Assembly (NCBI RefSeq): GCF_004114425.1
Contig: NZ_RDQF01000004.1
Span: 124,001-188,000, forward strand
Source: Bradyrhizobium vignae
GTDB taxonomy: Bacteria > Pseudomonadota > Alphaproteobacteria > Rhizobiales > Xanthobacteraceae
Reading direction: 5' to 3'
DNA: 64,000 nt
Part shown: positions 15,201 through 22,234 of the stretch, piece after piece
How the letters are laid out: each line of letters begins with the position of its first letter
How positions within the stretch are numbered: position 1 is the first letter of the stretch
The notes under the pieces: generated by a model
Told to the model about the DNA's origin: nothing
What the model saw: the letters and a program-made list of their open reading frames with translations, nothing else
Databases searched by the model: none
Made by a program: the position numbers and the translations under genes

Positions 15201-18164
15201 CGACAGAGTGGCGCAGGTATCCTCGGTGACGCTCCCCGAGGCCGCTGCTGCATCGCTGGTGATCGTGGGCGCGTCATTGGTACCGACGATCGTGACCGTG
15301 ACGTCCTGGGATACCTGCGCACCGTTGTTGTCGGTGAAGGTGACGGTATAGACCTGCGTGATGGTCTGCCCCTCAGCCAGCGACTGCAGCACCGGATTGC
15401 CGTTGCCGAGCGTGAAGTGCCAGCCCAGCGTAGCACCGTTGCTGGTGTCGCTGTTGGATTCGGTCACCGACGGATCGATCGTGAAGGTCCCGAGCTGCGT
15501 GTTGCCGTCGAAACCCGGCAAATGCGCGCTCGACGTCGCCGACTTGAACACGGCCTGCGCGGTGTGCGTGTCGACCAGGTCGAGATCCTGGATCGCCAGC
15601 GTCCCGCCGGTCGACAGCGTCGCGCCGGCGTCCTCGGTGACGGTCCCCGTGGCCGCGCTTGCATCGCTCGTGATGGTCGGGGCGTCGTTGGTGCCGGTAA
15701 TCGTGACCGTGACGTCCTTGGTCACCGTCCCGCCGTGATGGTCGTCGATCGTAACGGTATAAATCTGCGTGATGGTCTGGCCCTTGGCCAGCGACTGCAG
15801 CACCGGATCGTTGTCGTCGATCGTGAAGGTCCAGCCGACCGACCCGCGGGAGCTGACGCCTGGGCTCTCGCTCACCGGTTCAAGCGCGAACGTGCCGATA
15901 TGCGAGGTGCCGTCGTTGAATCCGGGCAGATGCACGGTCGAATTCGTCGACTTCAGGACGAAGCTCGCGGTGTGCGTGTCCGTGAGATCAGGATCGCTGA
16001 AGGTGATGGTGCCGTTCGCGGTGAGCGTGGCCGCCGCATCCTCGGTCACCGCACCGGTCGAGGTGGTGGAGTCCTCGACGATCGTGGGCACGTCGTTGGT
16101 GCCCTCGACGTTGACGTCCGCACCGTTGATGGACACCGTGATCGGCGTGCTGACCACGCCGCCATGTCCGTCATCGACCTGCACCACATAGTTGAGGGTC
16201 AGCGTCTCGCCTTCGGCGAGGAAATCGAACAAGTGGTCGGGGACGCTGTAGGTCCAGGTCGCCGAGCCATTGTTGGCGTTCCCCGCGCCCTGCACCACCG
16301 TCAGCGGCACCTCGACGGCTGCGATCGCGGCGAGTTGCTGCGGCGTCAGCGTCGCGGTGACGTCGTGGCCTTGCGCATCGAGATATTTGAACGGCTGACT
16401 CGACGAGAGCGCCGCGCTGACGATCGGCCGGTCCGTCAGATCGACGTCGGCGAAGGTGACCGTGCCCGTGATGGTGTCGAGGGCCTCGTTGCCGGTCCCG
16501 ACCTTCTCAATGACGGTTCCGCCCGACGTCGCGACGGTCGGCTTGTCGTTGGTCCCCGTGATCGTGATGGTGATCGGGATGAACGCGGACTCGGGGCTGA
16601 CTACGAAATTGGTATCGACGCGGACCATGTAGGTCAGCGTCAGGGTTTCGCCGGCGGCCAGGAAGTCGAAGACCTTGTCCGGGATCGTGTAGGTCCAGAC
16701 CGCCGAGCCGTTGTTGTTGTTGGCTGGGTCGGCAACGACACTGATGTGGATTTGCGTCGCCGCGATATCCTGCTTCTGCAGCGCGGTGAGCGAGCTGGTG
16801 ACGTCCTGCTGGCCGGCGTTCTTGTAGACATAGTTCGGCGCCTCGGCGAGGCTCATGCTCACCGACGGCCGATCGCCGAGATTTTGATCGACGAATCTGA
16901 TCAGACCGGAAACCGTGTCGGCATGCGTGTCGCCGGTGGTGTCCGCGCGTTCGGTCAGCGCGAACGCCGTCTTCACATTGCCGCCGAGATCGAAGCTTTG
17001 CGCAATCGGCTGGCCGGGAATGCGGACGACGGGCGGCGTGGACGTGCCAGGATTGTCATGTCCCTGCGGATTGAGGTTGACGAACGTCGCGATGACGACT
17101 GGGCCGGATCCCGACTTGAACACCAGGTCCTGGCCGAACGGTGTGATCGTGTCGGTGAAGTTCGTGGTCAGCTTGGTGTTGGTGTTGTTGTCGGTGAACT
17201 TCAGCGTGAACACGTCCGTGATCAGCTTCTGCACCTCCGGCGACATCAGCGCATTGGAGATCGAGACGTTGCCGCCGCTGATCTGGATCATCTGGCCGGC
17301 CTGGTTGACCGTCGCGATCGGCAGCAGTGTGATCTTGTCGAACAGGATGTAGGAGCCCGTCGTGCCATTCGGCTCGACCAGCACCTGGAAGCTCGCCTGC
17401 GGCTGCGGATCGCCGCCGCCGGCGGGAACGACGAAGTTGATCTGGGTCAGCACCGCGGTGCCGCGGATGCCCATGGTCGCGACCGGCGTGTCGACCTTCA
17501 TGTCGCCGTGCTTGGCGGTCTCGCCGGCGACGAAGGTGATGGTGCCCGCAACCAGGCTGAGTAGCGAGGAGTTGCTCGACCCGTTGGGGTCATAGACCAT
17601 CTCGTTCAGCACCATCCGCGCATTGGAGGACAGGCCGAACACGGTGCCGTCGATGAAGGTGATGCCGAGCGTCGAGTCGGCGCCGGTCGAGACCACGTCG
17701 CCCTTCTCGACATTGTCACCGTTGTTCAGGATGACCGAGACGCCGTTGCGGATCGCGGTCGCGCTGCCCACGAGCTTCGTGACATGACCGATGACCTGAG
17801 CCGCGGCGGCGCCGGGCGCAGCCTGGGCGATCTGGACGTGGCCGGTGAGGGCGTTGACGATGTCGCCGGTGAGGTGGGCGCCGTCGGGCGAGGCGATCGC
17901 GGCGCGCTTGTCGCCCCTGAAATAGTCGTGAACCACGAACTCATGCCCTTCATGGGACAGCACGAGATCGAGGCCGGCGCGCTTGAACTCGCCGTTGAAG
18001 ATCAGGTTGGGGTCGGGAACAATGAACGCGCCATCAGGCACATGACCATGCGCCTTTGCGATGAAGGGCTTGGCCACAGAGGGATCGGCATGGACATAGG
18101 CGAACGCGCTGGAACCCTCGCCGTTCAAGGAGGTCGCGGCGTCAAATTTGCCAGCGTAATTCAA
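12294..18164 (-). CDS. Giant FecR/VCBS/LamG-domain surface protein with type I secretion signal
   Basis: A 1956-residue adhesin-like protein without a Sec signal. The N-terminal module (about 1-125) ends in an Ala-rich stretch (AAPGAAAAQV, 115-124). A FecR domain follows (about 125-240, GDVVSTGADSTLGITFIDGT), then two cadherin/VCBS-type domains. Four closely similar VCBS repeats occupy about residues 690-1240. After them come a LamG/concanavalin-like domain (about 1245-1450) and further VCBS domains. The C-terminus has one RTX-like motif (LTGGAGKDQFVF) and a T1SS target segment. The only credible start is a TTG at 18164; an in-frame stop lies eight codons upstream and no ATG occurs for nearly 190 codons. 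No T1SS exporter is encoded in the window. Confidence 0.88.
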   Translation of the reverse strand: MNYAGKFDAATSLNGEGSSAFAYVHADPSVAKPFIAKAHGHVPDGAFIVPDPNLIFNGEFKRAGLDLVLSHEGHEFVVHDYFRGDKRAAIASPDGAHLTGDIVNALTGHVQIAQAAPGAAAAQVIGHVTKLVGSATAIRNGVSVILNNGDNVEKGDVVSTGADSTLGITFIDGTVFGLSSNARMVLNEMVYDPNGSSNSSLLSLVAGTITFVAGETAKHGDMKVDTPVATMGIRGTAVLTQINFVVPAGGGDPQPQASFQVLVEPNGTTGSYILFDKITLLPIATVNQAGQMIQISGGNVSISNALMSPEVQKLITDVFTLKFTDNNTNTKLTTNFTDTITPFGQDLVFKSGSGPVVIATFVNLNPQGHDNPGTSTPPVVRIPGQPIAQSFDLGGNVKTAFALTERADTTGDTHADTVSGLIRFVDQNLGDRPSVSMSLAEAPNYVYKNAGQQDVTSSLTALQKQDIAATQIHISVVADPANNNNGSAVWTYTIPDKVFDFLAAGETLTLTYMVRVDTNFVVSPESAFIPITITITGTNDKPTVATSGGTVIEKVGTGNEALDTITGTVTFADVDLTDRPIVSAALSSSQPFKYLDAQGHDVTATLTPQQLAAIAAVEVPLTVVQGAGNANNGSATWTYSVPDHLFDFLAEGETLTLNYVVQVDDGHGGVVSTPITVSINGADVNVEGTNDVPTIVEDSTTSTGAVTEDAAATLTANGTITFSDPDLTDTHTASFVLKSTNSTVHLPGFNDGTSHIGTFALEPVSESPGVSSRGSVGWTFTIDDNDPVLQSLAKGQTITQIYTVTIDDHHGGTVTKDVTVTITGTNDAPTITSDASAATGTVTEDAGATLSTGGTLAIQDLDLVDTHTAQAVFKSATSSAHLPGFDGNTQLGTFTIDPSVTESNSDTSNGATLGWHFTLGNGNPVLQSLAEGQTITQVYTVTFTDNNGAQVSQDVTVTIVGTNDAPTITSDAAAASGSVTEDTCATLSIDGTLAIQDLDLIDTHTAQAVFKSSTSSAHLPGFDDDTPLGTFTIDPSVHEFNTDTDNGATLGWHFSLDNSNTVLQSLAEGQTITQVYTVTFIDDHGAQVSQDVTVTINGANDAPTITSDADAARGAVTEDEGASLTTGGTLAIQDLDLIDTHTAEWSFKSSSVSTDLPGFGTGSHIGTFSIDSSVTEASNDTSNGATLGWHFTLDNDDPVLQSLAEGQTITQVYTVTFDDHHGGKVSQDVTVTITGTNDAPAVSYVTSDYMNFDGQTIAVGEVPTAATDDVTLDGWVNWNGAADAGHGQILFYNGNTSTTGFGLLGTVNTDGTMELQILAGGRQIADTGVALTASQWHNIALTRENDTFKLYLDGHLEYSHSWTVNPIDGSPSNPSASYMMIGAASDSGAAGFGAEGFYGAIADVSVWTTALTQAQIQSIDFTALTGSETDLAAYYQLSDGSGTTASNAVNPAKSLAIEGDADWTSGTSGPGGTIADLMETNAGQLAHGVLAVSDVDAIDHVTVSVSQLQVSLDGIAQTGNVGGLSHEALLNYLAVPSGDILNGTATHAQFSWSFNSQGQAFDFLAAGQTLSLQYTIVPSDAHGAGAGAVVTVNITGTNDAPKLADLHIGPLTDTAATDTFPSLTGHLAGTDADSGETATLTYAVLNADCHGTATGLYGSLTVNPDGSYSYVPNAAAINALPEGSYSDVFTVQTTDVHGATGTATLTVDLTGANDDSGPVIDTTHFYVWHDNEGGTDLITHLAVLDTDPDAATHDFKITAVTAHDPDSNVDPGAAWGSLDDINSVLTDGVTYYPGETPPNTDQITLTVTDKTTGLFDTVHFIFNEAGDTGQGVTLEGTDGKDVIFATETGDTLTGGAGKDQFVFSPGSIGYGPQPITDFTHTITDFTTGVDKIDLRQFSDVSSINDLTIVQQSGDAMVTWQQQITRREGAPVIEHESLLLHNVIAANLKAGDFIFNA
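14440..16090 (-). repeat. Four tandem VCBS-repeat units inside the giant gene
   Basis: The encoded block of about 135 residues occurs four times. Each unit has a VTEDxxATL start, an IQDLDLxDTHTA-like stretch, LPGF, GATLGWHF (or a variant) and LQSLAEGQTITQVYTVTF, and ends in VTxTNDAP. Units 2 to 4 are more alike than unit 1, which has FSDPDLTDTHTA and GSVGWTF. The similarity extends to the DNA, so recombination between units could change copy number. Confidence 0.8.
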
Positions 18165-18782
18165 CCGGGCACCGTAAAGAGGTTAAAATCTAAGTAAGTA
18201 TCGACTGCTTAAGCTTGCTTAGCATTACCAAGTCCTTAGCGAAACCGTCTACTGCTTGTGTGATTTCGCGTCACTTGGCCATAACAGCCGCCCCAGGGCG
18301 GCGCTTTCCCAGAAAAGGCAAAGTAATATTTCAAGCATTCTGAAGTCGAAACAAGCTTAGATGCACGCATTTCCCGTCACCCCAAGTCATCTATCGTACA
18401 GTTGGTTGAACAGATACTTGCGTCATCTTTCCTTCGTGGTGCCCTGCAACATCCTGCGGCAAATACGGGGCCAAATCTGTGAGCTAACTAACAGAACCCG
18501 TGAAATAGCGGGCTCTTAGCCATAAGAGGCGGAATCGGCAGCCCCGCAACTTCTGCCTGCAACTGGCTCGATTTCGCGGCAATGAGGCCCTCCTTGTCCT
18601 CGAATCGTAAAATTTTACGCAATTCGGGCATGTCCGTTTCAGCCTGTCACCCGGTTTTAGGGCCCGTGCTGGGCGCGTTAAGCAGAACAAAGCGGCCCGC
18701 CTCACACTATCTCCGCGAAAGCAACAAAGCCCGGCACGTCGAGATCGAGGATATCTCGCGAAGCCCGGGAAGGGGATGTCAG
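18165..18782. promoter_or_regulatory. 618-bp divergent intergenic region, adhesin-like gene / BTLCP peptidase
   Basis: This is the longest gene-free stretch of the window and is clearly AT-richer than its surroundings. It separates the TTG start of the giant surface-protein gene from the ATG of the LapG-like peptidase. An imperfect dyad TGCTTAAGCTTGCTTAGCA lies at about 18206-18224, 42-60 bp before the giant gene. GTGA-TTTCGCG-TCAC at 18260-18274 resembles a CRP half-site pair but has 7 rather than 6 bases between the arms. No supported coding sequence is seen. Confidence 0.6.
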
Positions 18783-19514
18783 ATGGAGACCGCTGCTCGC
18801 TCGCGCGCCTGGCGCGCAATCCTTATCTTGTGCGGCTTGGTCCTGCTCGGATCGGCCGCCGAGCTTCGCGCCGGCACGCTGCTGTCGCCGGGCGCCGGCG
18901 TCCTCGTGCGCAAATCCGCCGAACCGTTCGGCGTATTCGCCTTCGCCATCTCGTCCGGCAGCCTGCAGCAGAAATGGTCCGCACTGAGGGACAAGTTCGA
19001 CGACGACATGGTGCAGCTCGCACTGTGCGACGGCGACCGCGACAATTGCGCGTCCCCGGCGGCCTTGAAACTGCTCGCCATCGTTGACCAGGCCCGCGCC
19101 CGCGACGGCCGCGCGCGCCTTGGCGAGACCAACCGCGCCATCAACCTCGCCATCCACGCCGCCAATGACGGCACCGACGACGTCTGGAGCTCGCCGCTTG
19201 CGACCTTCGCGCGTGGCGCCGGCGATTGCGAGGATTATGCCATCGCCAAGCTGGCCGCGCTGCGACTGGCGGGCGTTGCCGCTGAAGACCTCCGCATCGT
19301 CGTGGTGCGCGACGTCAGGGCCGGCGAGGAGCACGCGATTGCCGCAGCGAAGCTCGACGGCCAGTGGCTGATGCTCGACAATCGCCGCATGACGATGGTC
19401 CGGGACGACGCGACGCGGAGCTATCAGCCGCTGTTCGTGCTCTACCGGTCGGCGGTGATGAAGTATGTCGACGAACCGGTGCAGGTCTCGATGGCGGCCG
19501 GCGAGGCGCGCTGA
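18783..19514 (+). CDS. BTLCP-family (LapG-like) transglutaminase-like cysteine peptidase
   Basis: A 243-residue periplasmic cysteine peptidase with a Sec signal peptide or N-terminal anchor (residues 10-30). The catalytic triad is Cys149 (GDCEDYA), His184 (GEEHAIAA) and Asp199 (MLDNRR). Asp148 and Glu150 flank the Cys as do the calcium ligands of Pseudomonas LapG. In that system LapG cuts the N-terminal retention module of a type I-secreted adhesin and releases it from the cell. The ATG at 18783 follows AAGGGGA. The frame is open 67 codons upstream, but that part has no signal peptide. Its divergent neighbour is a giant type I-secreted protein, a likely substrate by inference. Confidence 0.88.
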   Translation: METAARSRAWRAILILCGLVLLGSAAELRAGTLLSPGAGVLVRKSAEPFGVFAFAISSGSLQQKWSALRDKFDDDMVQLALCDGDRDNCASPAALKLLAIVDQARARDGRARLGETNRAINLAIHAANDGTDDVWSSPLATFARGAGDCEDYAIAKLAALRLAGVAAEDLRIVVVRDVRAGEEHAIAAAKLDGQWLMLDNRRMTMVRDDATRSYQPLFVLYRSAVMKYVDEPVQVSMAAGEAR

Positions 19515-19601
19515 TCACCTCGGCTGCACTCCCAACACAAACCCATTTCGCCGCGCGATCCCAGACGCTAGCATGGCGCCTTCCATGCGGGGGCGACTGG
19601 A

Positions 19602-20717
19602 ATGCGATTCATCGTGCTGTCTGTGCTTGCGCTGCTGGCGTTCTCGGCGGCGCCCGCGTCCGCGCAATCCGACCGCTCGGTCGCCGAGAGGCTGCCGCTG
19701 TTTGCCAAGAACAACTGCCAGCAGATTCGCGATCCCGGCAACCAATTATTCTGCGCTGACGCCGAGCTTGCCGCCGCCGCCGAGAATCTGAGCATCGCGA
19801 TCGAGGCGCGGCTCGCCCGCCTGCCCGATCGCCTGCCCGCAATCGAGGAGAATGCGATCTGGATCCGCCAGCGCAACCTCAGCTGCGGCATCGTCGGCCA
19901 GACCGCGATCCGCGCCGACGAATTCGACCGGGTGAAGGGGTGCCTGCTCAAGGTCACCGAAGAGCGCGCCGCTATCGTGCGCGACCCTGATTTCGACTGC
20001 CTCGCGGCCAATACCGCGGCGGGCGCGCTGATCTGCGCCGAGCCGTCGCTGGCGCTTGCCGAAACCGAGCTCAACGGCCAGGTGCTCGGTCTGATCGGCA
20101 AGCTGGACCCGACCGCCGCGCGCTTTGCCTTCGCCGAATATGGAAGGTGGACGCGAGAGCGCGACCGCAAATGCAATCTGGTCGGCAAGGAGAACGTGCC
20201 GCTGCAAGAGCTGGAATCCGCGGAGGACTGCCTCGCCGACCATTTGAAGCGCAAGAGCGACGAAATCCGCGCGGCGAAGGGCGATCCCAAAAAAGTGTTC
20301 GGCCGGCAGGTCGCGGCCCGTTCGCCCGACACCGACGCCGTCGATTTCTGCGCCGCGCGAATCCATGCGGCCAATTCCTGCGGCAACTTCCTGCGCATCA
20401 ACCGCGTCTATGCGCTCGACAGCCAGGTGACCGAGCAGGAGGCGCAGGTCACGGGCGAGATCGAGATGGCCGTGCTGGCGCCCTTCACCATGTGCAGCAA
20501 GGTCGCCTCCACCTGCACCGGGACCTGCTGGGACGCGAGGACGGGTCGTCCGCAGCCGGGAGCCGGCAACAAGGAGCGCTCCGCAGAAGCCTTCAACGTC
20601 ACGCGCCGCCTGCGGATCCAGCGAACTTTCGCCTTCGTGAAAGCCGCCGACGGCTGGCGCTGCCGTGAGGACGAGCTGGCCCCGGTGAATTCGGGGACGG
20701 CAGGCGGGGGGTCGTAG
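19602..20717 (+). CDS. Secreted Cys-rich protein with LprI-like (DUF1311) domains
   Basis: A 371-residue exported protein with a clean signal peptide (MRFIVLSVLALLAFSAAPAS, then AQS). Two related helical modules follow (about residues 35-115 and 128-220), each with Cys-x(n)-C spacing and a W/RxxRDRKC- or WIRQRNLSC-type motif of the lysozyme inhibitor LprI N-terminal/DUF1311 family. The last third (about 245-365) has more cysteines (CSKVASTCTGTCW) and was not recognised. Its role is unknown; LprI of Mycobacterium inhibits lysozyme. It lies 87 bp behind the BTLCP peptidase on the same strand and may share its transcript. Confidence 0.7.
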   Translation: MRFIVLSVLALLAFSAAPASAQSDRSVAERLPLFAKNNCQQIRDPGNQLFCADAELAAAAENLSIAIEARLARLPDRLPAIEENAIWIRQRNLSCGIVGQTAIRADEFDRVKGCLLKVTEERAAIVRDPDFDCLAANTAAGALICAEPSLALAETELNGQVLGLIGKLDPTAARFAFAEYGRWTRERDRKCNLVGKENVPLQELESAEDCLADHLKRKSDEIRAAKGDPKKVFGRQVAARSPDTDAVDFCAARIHAANSCGNFLRINRVYALDSQVTEQEAQVTGEIEMAVLAPFTMCSKVASTCTGTCWDARTGRPQPGAGNKERSAEAFNVTRRLRIQRTFAFVKAADGWRCREDELAPVNSGTAGGGS

Positions 20718-20752
20718 CAGGGCTATCGCATTTGAGCGCTTTTCTCTGCGGC

Positions 20753-20881
20753 CATCCTTCGAGACGCCCGCTTAAGGCGGGCTGCTCAGGATGAGGACGG
20801 AGTGCGCGGCGCCAGTTTCAACGGCACTGACGCCGATTGGCCTCATCCTGAGGAGGCGCGTAAGCGCCGTCTCGAAGGACG
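20753..20881. repeat. Intergenic palindromic repeat (CATCCTTCGAGACG family)
   Basis: CATCCTTCGAGACGCCCGC and GGATGAGG at the left come back inverted as CCTCATCCTGAGGAGGCGCG and CGTCTCGAAGGACG at the right. Small GC hairpins (CCCGCTTAAGGCGGG, GGCGCGTAAGCGCC) lie inside. It occupies the gap between two convergent genes. Confidence 0.8.
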
Positions 20882-20954
20882 AGGCGTGCGCGCAGGCCGC
20901 CGCAACGAGTCATATGCGATAGGCCTGCCGCAGGCGGGGAGAGGCGAAGAAGCA

Positions 20955-22154
20955 TCAAAACATCAGATTGTCCTTCACCAGCACCCAGCGGCCGCCCTTG
21001 ACCTGCTGCACCTGGGTGATGGTGTTGGCAAGATGGTCGGTCTTGGAGAACTTGGTCGGCGGCGAGTTGAAGATGTCGAGGAATTTCTCGCCCGACTCGA
21101 GCGCGTCCAGCATCTTCTGACCAGTGAGATCCTTGCCGGCCTTGCTCGCGTAGAACGCAAACGTCATCATCGCATTGTAGCCGATGATGGCCTGCGTGTT
21201 GGCGTCCGTGCCGAACATCTTCTTGTAGTTGACGAGCCAATCCTTCACTTTGCCCTTGGCCGTGTCCTCATAGGGAATCTCGAAGCCGCTGGCGGCATAG
21301 AGACCCTCGACGGCGTCCTTGCCCAGCGCCGGAACCTCCATCACGTTGGTGGGGGTGGCGCCGAGGAAAGTGACGTCCCAGCCGAGCTTCTTGGCTTCGG
21401 TCATCGCCCCGATGGTCTCGCGCAGCACGGTGCCGAGCACGACGAGGTCGCAGCCATCGGATTTCATCTTGGCGACCTGGGCGCTGAAATCGGAGGCGCC
21501 GCGCTTGTAGCTCGTGATCGAGGCCGGCTGCACCTTCATGGCCGTGAGCTGCTGGTTGAAGCCGTCGAGCACGTTCTTACCGTACTCATCATCCTGATGC
21601 ATGATGCAGGGCTTCCTGAAATTCTTCCACTCCATCATGTATTTCAGCGCGGCCCGCGTGCTCTCGACGTAGGGCAGCAGATTGTTGAACTTCAATCGCT
21701 CCTGCGGCTTGGCCGGATCGAATTTGAAGGTGAACTCGGCCGCCGTCAGCGGGAAGAGCTGCAGGACGCCGGCGTCGAAGAGGATGTCCTGCGCGGCGAG
21801 CACTGTCGGCGATCCCATCGGCCCCACCATCGCGAAGATCTTGTCACGCTCGATCAGTTTCTGCGAAGCCAGCACGGCCTTTTTCGGATCATAGCCGCTG
21901 TCCTCGACGACCAGTCGAATCTTGCGGCCGTTGATTCCGCCGGATGCGTTGATCTCCTCGGTCGCCATCTTCATGCCGTTTGCGACCGGGACGCCCCACC
22001 CCTTGATCGGGCCCGACAAATCCTGGTGAGTGCCGATGACGATCTCGGTCGCCGAGATGCCCTCGTTGGTGACCTTGGTTTGCGCTCCGGCCGGCAGACA
22101 GGTGAGCACCACGGCACTCACAGCAAGGCCGAATGCGCTGAACGATTTCGACAT
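20955..22154 (-). CDS. Branched-chain amino acid-type ABC transporter binding protein (LivK-like)
   Basis: A 399-residue periplasmic binding protein of the Peripla_BP_6 family with a signal peptide (MSKSFSAFGLAVSAVVL, cleaved near PAGAQ). Typical motifs are IVIGTHQDLSGPIKGWG at the start of the mature protein, INASGGINGRKIRLVVEDSG and GPMGSPTVLAAQ. The ATG at 22154 has GGAGAGGAG in front; upstream codons are shadow. It is the last gene of the Liv-type operon. Such proteins in soil alphaproteobacteria bind amino acids, aromatic acids or other carboxylates. The neighbouring ligase favours an acid that is activated to a CoA ester. Confidence 0.92.
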   Translation of the reverse strand: MSKSFSAFGLAVSAVVLTCLPAGAQTKVTNEGISATEIVIGTHQDLSGPIKGWGVPVANGMKMATEEINASGGINGRKIRLVVEDSGYDPKKAVLASQKLIERDKIFAMVGPMGSPTVLAAQDILFDAGVLQLFPLTAAEFTFKFDPAKPQERLKFNNLLPYVESTRAALKYMMEWKNFRKPCIMHQDDEYGKNVLDGFNQQLTAMKVQPASITSYKRGASDFSAQVAKMKSDGCDLVVLGTVLRETIGAMTEAKKLGWDVTFLGATPTNVMEVPALGKDAVEGLYAASGFEIPYEDTAKGKVKDWLVNYKKMFGTDANTQAIIGYNAMMTFAFYASKAGKDLTGQKMLDALESGEKFLDIFNSPPTKFSKTDHLANTITQVQQVKGGRWVLVKDNLMF

Positions 22155-22234
22155 CGACGTCTCCTCTCCTAAAGGCCCGTGTTGGACGAAGGGCGAGGGC
22201 CACAGCCCCTTCGCTTCTCGACTAGGCAGACGCG

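Noticed and set aside
14440..16090. Direct repeats that might be a CRISPR array
   Set aside because: The repeats are in frame, about 400 bp long and encode VCBS domains. No short repeats with unique spacers are present.
15153..17564. Long open frame (803 codons) on the plus strand opposite the giant gene
   Set aside because: It is antisense to a gene with clear VCBS and FecR domains. Its composition is Arg/Asp/Gly-rich with no domain, as expected from GC-rich codon shadow.
18260..18274. Possible CRP/cAMP receptor site GTGA-N7-TCAC
   Set aside because: The cyclase nearby makes it tempting, but CRP sites need six bases between the arms. A one-base-longer spacer in one place is weak evidence.
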